Shown one piece after another: positions 55,763 to 64,000 of a stretch of 64,000 bases of DNA; the stretch's first letter is position 1; each line of letters opens with the position of its first letter. The stretch covers positions 426,531 through 490,530 of the forward strand of contig BSQZ01000016.1 in the NCBI GenBank assembly GCA_033239005.1, written 5' to 3'. The DNA comes from Lamellibrachia satsuma. Its lineage: Eukaryota > Annelida > Polychaeta > Sabellida > Siboglinidae. The notes beneath the pieces were generated by a model. The model did no database searches and was not told where the DNA came from. It saw only the letters and a list, made by a program, of their open reading frames with translations. The translations under genes were made by a program, and so were the position numbers.

Positions 55763-57969
55763 ATCCATTCTTATTACTTTAACATTACAAATAACATAAT
55801 TTCTACATTTAAATATCAAGAACGAATTATTGCTGATATTCTACTGTCTACGTACACTTTGGTCCCCGCATGCCCGCCCTCGCTCAGCAACCCTGGCCTT
55901 TCCCTCAGCAACCCTGGCGTTTCCCTTGGGGCTTTCGTTCCGACACATGTTTACTCATGTTTTCTCACCCCGTGGGAACTGGCTGGCTCATCGACGTCTG
56001 GCGGGCTGGCGCGATAACCTTTCGTAAACAATAGTACACAAACACCCGGTGTAGGCTCGTGCGATTGTCTAGCAATGCTTCAGATGTTTAACTGCGCATT
56101 TACAGGCGCGATCTACGTCACTTGCTACGGCGATGTTTTTGCAGAATGAGTCGGCGCCATTTTGTCCAGTTGGATGGTCCCGCCAGCAACTGCGATAGTT
56201 AATGAAGCTGTTGTATGCAGCAGTTTTAATTATTTCCGCATTTTCATCTAATTGCAGCATGTATCGGCAGCGTGTCTATTCCACCATATCTAAATATGAC
56301 CGGCAATATTCCTATAATAAAAATAATATAATAATAACAATTATTATTATTATGATTGTTACTATACTACTAATAATAATAGCAACAACAACAATGCCAC
56401 TAATAATAATGAGGATGATAATAATAGTTGATGTCGTCATTGTTTCTGCACATAAATTCGATTGTTTTTATTTTATTGAGCAAATACACATAAAATTCAA
56501 AGCCGCCGGTGATCAAACAAGCAATCAGCGTGCGCTTACTTCTCGAAACAATCCTTCTTGTGAATAACCTTGTTATCTTAAAATACTTTCTTTTAACATA
56601 ATTCGCACAATCAAGGATATATTGTTACCTCTCTCGTCTTACAAACTCTGCAGCTATGAATGTGTTAATCATAGAGCACGTTTGTGTTAATCTTGAAATA
56701 GAGAGAACTGCTCGGACTAACTGACAAAACACCTTATTAGTGAAACATAAAAATACACACTCCCGATAAAATTGTGATAAGTGGAACTGTCCTTGTATAT
56801 CGGATATGACTCAATAAATGCATAACTGTACTACAGTATTCCAGGCTGGTTGTACAACACACGAAATATATTCGTTCGTGTTTCGTGGGTCAGGCGTACT
56901 CGATAATTGCAAAACAATGCGCGCGTAAATAACCGGAACGCCATCGGAGTTACATAATCACGTAAATAAACAGCAGGTGCAAATAAATAAATAACAGTCG
57001 TGAGATGTTGGCAGTTCGTGTGTGGCCAGGCATGCATGGGCGTTCGCAGAGAACACTTCGGTCAGTATTTATTTACGCTGTGAAAATATGTTTATTTAGA
57101 ACAAAATCCACAAGACGATAATCTAAGCAAACGTGTATGCAAGCTATTGGCAGCAGGTCGTTATTGTGTAGTGGAGCTTGGAGCTTTTTTTAAATATATT
57201 ATACGTTATAGCTATATGGAAAATGCGGGAATGCGCCCAGTGTAATTATTATAACTTATATATTTATAAAAGTTTATAAAACTATTCGCGGATGTTCCAA
57301 TTTAATACGACATGAAACAGACCAGACCAGAATTTTTATTGCATTCTTTCCAGCACATGTTCGGACAAATATTGCTGTCGGCACATACCGGTCTGTTTCA
57401 GAATGAAATGTGGTGAATTATAATTATACCTTTTTCTGCACTTTCCTTCCGTTTGACTCAATTGTAGACATGTGCTGTAAATTATGTACTAACAATTCCA
57501 TAACAGTTGGTAGATTAAAAACAATTACTGCATAGCCATACCATAATAATTACTTATTCACGTTTAAATATTTATAAATTAAAATGTGTGCCGTATTATT
57601 AAATAATGCAATCTAGTTTGTTGTCAATGTAAACTGATACACATACATAATTTTTCGTTTTCTACAGGAATATGTTAACAGTTTTATTAAGTTTTGCGGA
57701 TGTAATTGCTACTCTTCAAATATCATGAAACATCAGTTCACGTTTTACATACGAGAAATTTAGCATATCCACGTCACCACAAACAAGTATTATAATTCAG
57801 GAGACGTATAAAACTTGATTATCATCCGTTAAATTGTGGCATTCGTTGACCGAATTCTAATGAAATTTCTTAACTCTCAATATCTCCGGTGTCAACATTT
57901 ATAAACAATTCACACTTCGTGTACGTGATTAAATACGTTACTTTGAATAAGAAAGCCATGTAATGCGTG

Positions 57970-58230
57970 TTTATTTGAGTGTATATAATTATGTGTATTT
58001 TGTATTGCTGTATCCACTGTGGTTTAGCGATCGTACATTGAGTGTATATAATTATGTGTATTTTGTATTGCTGTATCCACTGTGGTTTAGCGATGGCCCA
58101 TTGAGCGTATATAATTATGTGTAATTTGTATTGCTGTATCCACTGTGGTTTAGCGATCGCATGCATATTGAGTGTATATAATTATGTGTAATTTGTATTG
58201 CTGTATCCTCTGTGGTTTAGCGATCGCCCA
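57970..58230 (+). repeat. about 62-bp minisatellite, four units
   Basis: Each unit has tgagtgtatataattatgtg, ttgtattgctgtatccactg and tggtttagcgatcg. Confidence 0.9.
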
Positions 58231-58934
58231 TTCAAATTGAAATAACGTCAACTCTTCGTTACTTATTTAATTGCATGTTTGTCATGTACCCGAGATAATA
58301 TGTGTTATTACTGTCGGTTTGTTAATATCAGTAAACAATAACTTCGTGCGTACGCTTCTGATAAACATCGAGGACCGCGGCACAAGTAACGTTGATTTTG
58401 AGAATGACTTCTCAATTGCATTAATTTCAATAATTATTATTGCTAATACCTCGTAATCAATCAAGGCCGTATAAATATTTCTTTGATATCCGGTGTTGTC
58501 TTAGCGGAAATACTGACACCATGAATGGGTATTCTCAAGGTTTGGTTTAAGACAGGGGTGATGTTAATCAACTGTTGTTCAACGCCTAAATCATTTCGTT
58601 CAGTCCGTATTACTTCAGTTCAGAGTATGTTGTATTTTTGGAGTGTCTGAATTCTTACTAACTTGGCAGTGAGCGCGTGTGGCAGTATACAAAAAACATG
58701 GCGTTGTGGACTGGACTAGATGCTGCACATATCTCCACAAACATTTACTTCGGAGATATCAGGATTGTTAGTCTACGAAATTATACGTGCTGAATTCATT
58801 ATGAAACGCAACTCGGGATGTTTTACCGAAACATTCCATACAAATGCGCAGTCGTCCTCTTATATTTAAAAAGTCATTGTACCACGATTTTCATTGGTTA
58901 CCTGACACACAGTTGATTAGGGGTTTCTATCTAT

Positions 58935-59246
58935 CTATATATCGGCCGTATTGTCCCGTGGTTGGGCGAAGGCCTCAGCATGTTGTTTCCAAGTTTGCCT
59001 ATCTTGTGCTGTTCTCTGCCAGGTGGTTTCATTCCAATACTCATCGAAATCGTCTCTCCTTCGTTTTGCTGGTCTTCCTCTTAATTTCTTCCTTCCGTAT
59101 GGTTTCCAGGTGGTAATGCGCTTTGTCCGTCTGTCATCTTTGAGTCGACTGATGTGTCCTGCCCAAGACCACTTCATTCTTCTGGTTGTTTTTATCACGT
59201 CTGTGGTTAGGGGTTTCGCATAATTAAAATGCATAAATTTTCTCAT
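58935..59246 (-). mobile_element. RTE-like LINE 3' fragment
   Basis: 103 residues open: MKWSWAGHISRLKDDRRTKR, then GRPAKRRRDDFDEYW, TWQRTAQDRQTWKQHAEAF. This is the C-terminal tail of an RTE-type (BovB-like) ORF2, often misannotated as a craniofacial-development-like host protein. Confidence 0.75.
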
Positions 59247-59427
59247 TTGGTTTATCTACAAAATTACGTAAATTCACAATGTTATACGTTATGTTTTAAT
59301 CTTGAGTGCTATAGTATAATTAGAAATGATATGAAAAGGGAATTTTACAAACAAATAAATCATCCAATGAAAGGTTATATATATTAACCTTTAAATATTA
59401 ACATTTATTATATGTTTTTTATTATCA

Positions 59428-59439
59428 CACACGCACGCA

Positions 59440-59497
<58 letters not shown>
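59428..59497 (+). repeat. (ACGC)n then (AC)n
   Basis: Short compound microsatellite. Confidence 0.9.
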
Positions 59498-59500
<3 letters not shown>

Positions 59501-60464
59501 GGTATATTTTATTACATCACCTAGTCGTAGGGCCAATGCTTTTCAAATTATTAAGATAGCAACACGTTTTGTACGGACATTATTATCTTTAACCAAACAA
59601 TAGGTATATATTCTAATAATTTCAGTGTCGCAATATCCCGTAAATCAGTCATTCAGTTAAACAATGAAAATCGTTGTACTTTCCCTTTAAGCTATCTGAT
59701 CTCAAAGTTACACTCTAAAACATCCACATACTTATGAAATATTCTGAACAATTTTGTTCACTTAAAATCTAACAATAATGCGATATTTCAACAACGAGCT
59801 TACGTCGGTGCTATAGTTTGGCAGTTTGGTTTCCCTAAACTAAATGCAATAGCGGCAACATTCGATAACGTACAATTATATAGTGTAAACCTTTTTCGTT
59901 AGCACGTGAAAGTGAAGAAATTGAGAGACACATATTTCCAATTGGAAAACAATTCTATAAATATAAGCACATAATATAGTTAAATTATCTACATTGTTAT
60001 CATATTGTGTTCATCAACTTGATTATCCACAAAATGAAGGCAACATTTATGTTAAAGAATAAATACGATGTCATGCAGATATAATCTATATTTGATAGTG
60101 GATAACAATGACCCGTTAGTGCAGACGCAGTGTGCGTTACATAACAATTTTTTTGGTGAACTATCGTGATGTTTTGGATGAATAAAGGCGAGTTGTTAAG
60201 TTACAAAAGTCAGTTTCTGCTAAATTTCAAGACGTCGAATCCGCAATGTGGGAAATTATTTCATGTGGGTATTTGTATGTCAAATTTGAATACGCTTATA
60301 TTATGGTAAAAATAGGCCTAAGTTTAACAGTCGCAAAAAAATTTCCCGAGCAACTGTTTAATGAGAACTATTATGATTCTTTACTAATAACACAATTGAA
60401 TTACGTAAATGTATACAATGACCATTTAAAATGCAAACGTATAATTAAGTAACTTTTTTCTGGC

Positions 60465-60550
60465 GTTTCCACTATGACGTTTCCACTCGGACGTTTCCAC
60501 TATGACGTTTCCACTCGGACGTTTCCACTATGACGTTTCCACTATGACGT
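60465..60550 (+). repeat. 17-18-bp repeat (tatgacgtttccactcgg)
   Basis: Five to six units alternating actatgacgtttcc and actcggacgtttcc. Confidence 0.88.
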
Positions 60551-61664
60551 ACTGATCGGAATATATTTTTGGAGATATACTAAAGCGCACCATAACACAT
60601 AAATAGTTAAAGAGCGGTTATGAAATAATTATCGTCATACAACTAAACTATTAATTATCACTTATATTTAATTATATAAAGAAATACATTTTACATGACC
60701 TCGATCTGATTGTGTTTTTACAATATATATTCGATATTTGACTAGATGACATTCTGCAGATTGCAGTTTGTCTTGACACCATTTTTCGTTTCCTGTGCGT
60801 TTGATTGCAGTGTAAAAATAGTACACGGATAGAATCAAATATTAAGGAAATTATCATAAATTCCCTGAGCACAACAAAGTAGCCAAACAAAGTCTTGCTA
60901 TACAGTTAAGTTATTGCTGCATTATATCCCGAAGATCCAGGCAAGTAATCCAGGCAAGCAACTGTGTCGTTTAAATATGTTTCTGCAATGTAACCTGTAG
61001 CACGTGTTTTTCATTCTAAAACCATATATGGAGTATAAATAACGGTCATGGTTATACACTTGCGCCCTTAATTTATTTCTGATCATTTGCTTACATTGTT
61101 TTCACATTCTACAACAATGACTACACTTCTTCAATTTACTTCTTGCTAATGTGTCATCTTAAATTGGTCAACTTCTCATAGAATAGAGTGCAGAAATACT
61201 ACGCATTCATTGTTAACTGTAAAACAAAATTATTGCTATATAATATTTTATAACTTTCTTCTTGTTTTCCTGCTCATGATCATTGCAACAGTCGCTATAA
61301 CTGTTGATATTTTGGTTTTGTTAATAATATGATCGCGATAATCACAGTGATGTAGGACACCGCCTTATCGCTTACAAGACAATGCCGTCAGCCGAGGAAT
61401 ATATCTGTTTCCTGCGAGACAAGGGATGTGTAATCTGCAAAATAAGTCCTGATCGGGATGGGATGCATGCGGCATTGCGCACTGGTGGGCGTGCAATGTT
61501 TAGTTACGCGTAATCACAGAGTATGCGTTTGCAATGTTTTGAAATGTACTTTTCAACTGAAATAAAATAAAATGTTATTGTAACTCTTTACAACAACTAG
61601 AATTAAAAAGCATTATAAACATTATAATGTATACTATGCATTCCCTATATGAACTTTAGCACTT

Positions 61665-61885
61665 TACGACAGTCTTTGTAGCATTTACGACAGTCTTTCT
61701 AACATGATACTGCAGTCTTGTTAACATGTTACGACAGTCATCTAACATTTACGACAGTCTTTTTAACATGATACTGTAGCCTTGTTAACATGTTACGACA
61801 GTCATCTAACATTTACGACAGTCTTTTTAACATGATACTGTAGTCTTGTTAACATGATACGACAGTCATCTAACATCTAAGGCAG
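61665..61885 (+). repeat. about 60-bp higher-order minisatellite
   Basis: tttacgacagtctttttaac, atgatactgtagtcttgtta and catgttacgacagtcatct recur three times. Confidence 0.87.
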
Positions 61886-62757
61886 TCTTCGCTGCATACT
61901 CGTTTACTGAGAGAGCGCCGATATTTCTAGCCACACCGGAGGTATATATATATTACCTTATCGCTTCGAAGCGCTTGGCGGCGATCAAGATGCCGATATC
62001 TTGCGGGTGATAACGTACATGTTTCGGTTAGTCGCGCGCCCTACGTAAGATGAGCGTCTTCTTGCAACATACAATCAAGAACTCTCTCTAACGAGCTCGA
62101 TCCAATTACCGGCGCCTCCGATGATCCTCGACAAATATAAACACATTTCGCCGTACGTTACGCGGAGCGTGTTTTACGCAACGACTTCGCACGTAATTAA
62201 CTTGTTTCGGTTACTGCTTTCGATACTCATGAGTCGACGCTTTTACGCTGGCAACATTTTATAACGTATTTATCAGGGTTATATTCAAATGTAATTGTCA
62301 GTCACAGCTACATAGCATCACAACAGTTCGATTACAGCTACAGCACTTCAAAAAATTACGATTACAATTATGGCGCTTCAAAAAATAATTACGATGCTTC
62401 GTAAAGGGTCTCTGTGATTGGCTAAACATATATTTTTATAAAAATGACGACTACCGTTACTGTAAATTTGTATACATGGTTTTCGGTGAATTAATGCATT
62501 ACAAGCTGCCAGAATTCTGTTCTTGTACAAAGCCTCATAAAACTGCAATTACAATTACAGTCACAGTGTTTTAAAACATTGTAATGAATTACAAATTACG
62601 CAAATGAACCGAGCTCTGGTCGTCCTATAGTTTTCTAGACTATTTCAAACGCGCGGTAAATATTGCACAAATAACGGGCAGATACTTATTTATAATATTT
62701 ATAGTACACCTAAAGCATGAATTAACGATCACATTACTGCACATTTATTACCAATAT

Positions 62758-63219
<462 letters not shown>

Positions 63220-63299
63220 TAAATATATCATCTAAGCAAATCTAGAAATATTAGGCCATGCAATGATATTCGCTACATTTAATTACAATTTATTTAAAG

Positions 63300-63775
63300 T
63301 TGCCTCCTCAATTCGATTTTTCTGCTCGTCTCATTTCAAATTCATTTATCGAAAATTCGGACTAACCTAGTATCCACTGAGACATGCTAGCTCGCTTGTG
63401 CAACTTTTGTACGTAGCTTCTGTGACATCATCAGACAAACTATACAATTATTTATCCATATATTGATCCAGCATTTATTGAAGTGAAAATGGAAACGCTG
63501 CACGGAAACGAATTCTGCCCTTGGTTTTTTGCCATAACTTTGTCATGTGATCGGCGACGACGTACAGTTTTTTTTATTTTGAATAACCACTATTTTGAGT
63601 CTTACCAGATTTAACGACTAAAGTCAATTCTTTGGATGATTTCACAAAAAATACAAACTTTTTATTAACTCGACTGCGGGTATTACTTAAACTATCCACA
63701 CACTATAAATTAGAACATTAACGGACCGGATTTGCGATAGGCTAAATCAGTTGCGAATAGCATTTTAATATAGAC
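63300..63775 (+). repeat. 500-bp interspersed repeat, copy 2
   Basis: Same order of blocks as 53050-53550, same orientation, moderately diverged. A shorter resemblance at about 29260-29330 (acccgatctaacgatcaaag) may be a third remnant. Confidence 0.75.
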
Positions 63776-64000
63776 ATTATTGTAATCGAATACGGTGAGA
63801 AAAACAATAAGTATTCAATCAGTTAATTACCAAGTAATGGATACATTATATAGCAGTAACTGATAATGATATTATTGATAATATTAAGATTAACACTAAT
63901 TATTGTGTTATTATCACTGTGATTATCGTGTGTATCTGTTATAACCGTTATTAGTATTATAATGGTTATGATTTTTATCATCATCGTCATTATCATCATC

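Noticed and set aside
58935..59246. Host gene similar to craniofacial-development-like protein
   Set aside because: Such hits are RTE LINE ORF2 tails; this is a 5'-truncated retrotransposon fragment.

Overview
This is eukaryotic, almost certainly animal, nuclear DNA. The coding signal is split into short exons with GT-AG borders and consistent phases. The window holds CR1-like and RTE-like retrotransposons, tRNA-derived SINEs and very many micro- and minisatellites, and a rhodopsin-type GPCR. Repeat load, intron sizes and gene families suit an invertebrate (lancelet-, spiralian- or hemichordate-like), but the species cannot be named from sequence alone. All exon models were built by hand from splice signals, phase and protein pattern; no database search was possible.

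Layout. (1) 0.6-7.0 kb, + strand: the 3' part of an immunoglobulin-domain membrane protein gene. Three Ig domains are each split over two exons by a phase-0 intron, domains are separated by phase-1 introns, and a transmembrane exon follows; a possible cytoplasmic-tail exon lies at 8.3 kb. Its introns hold a 132-bp satellite, a GGCGT array that begins at a splice donor, and fragments of two LINE families. (2) 9.0-11.4 kb, + strand: a two-exon aminergic-type GPCR of 385 residues whose DRY motif reads SRY. (3) 12.9-23.4 kb, - strand, convergent with the GPCR: a ten-exon gene, about 545 residues, of unrecognised family; all nine junctions agree in phase. (4) 25.4-29.1 kb, + strand: a near full-length CR1-like LINE (SGNH-esterase ORF1; endonuclease/RT ORF2 with two frameshifts and FADE in place of FADD). 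(5) 30-40.5 kb: a region with up to four small single-pass membrane-protein ORFs on the + strand (31.2/33.3 kb two-exon, 38.0, 39.6 and 40.3 kb). Two sit in tandem duplicated blocks and three share the start MI-x-x-IF. A 3'-terminal exon of an unknown - strand gene lies at 36.9-37.2 kb. (6) 40.5-53.5 kb: no gene recognised; SINEs, LINE 3' pieces, a second 5'-truncated CR1-like copy (50.7-52.5 kb, -) and a TAATTA-rich block at 46.4 kb that looks like a regulatory element. (7) 53.5-54.45 kb: a CpG-rich region and a candidate first exon with an eh1-like motif (RANAFSIASLM) and a poly-Ala run, resembling the N-terminus of some T-box factors. The remaining 9.5 kb is AT-rich, gene-poor and may be its first intron.

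The genes do not form an operon or evident pathway. The Ig protein, GPCR and small membrane peptides are all predicted surface or membrane products, but nothing in the sequence shows they act together. The most unusual items are the small-membrane-peptide cluster, the unrecognised ten-exon gene, the satellite that copies a splice acceptor of that gene, and the SRY-type receptor.
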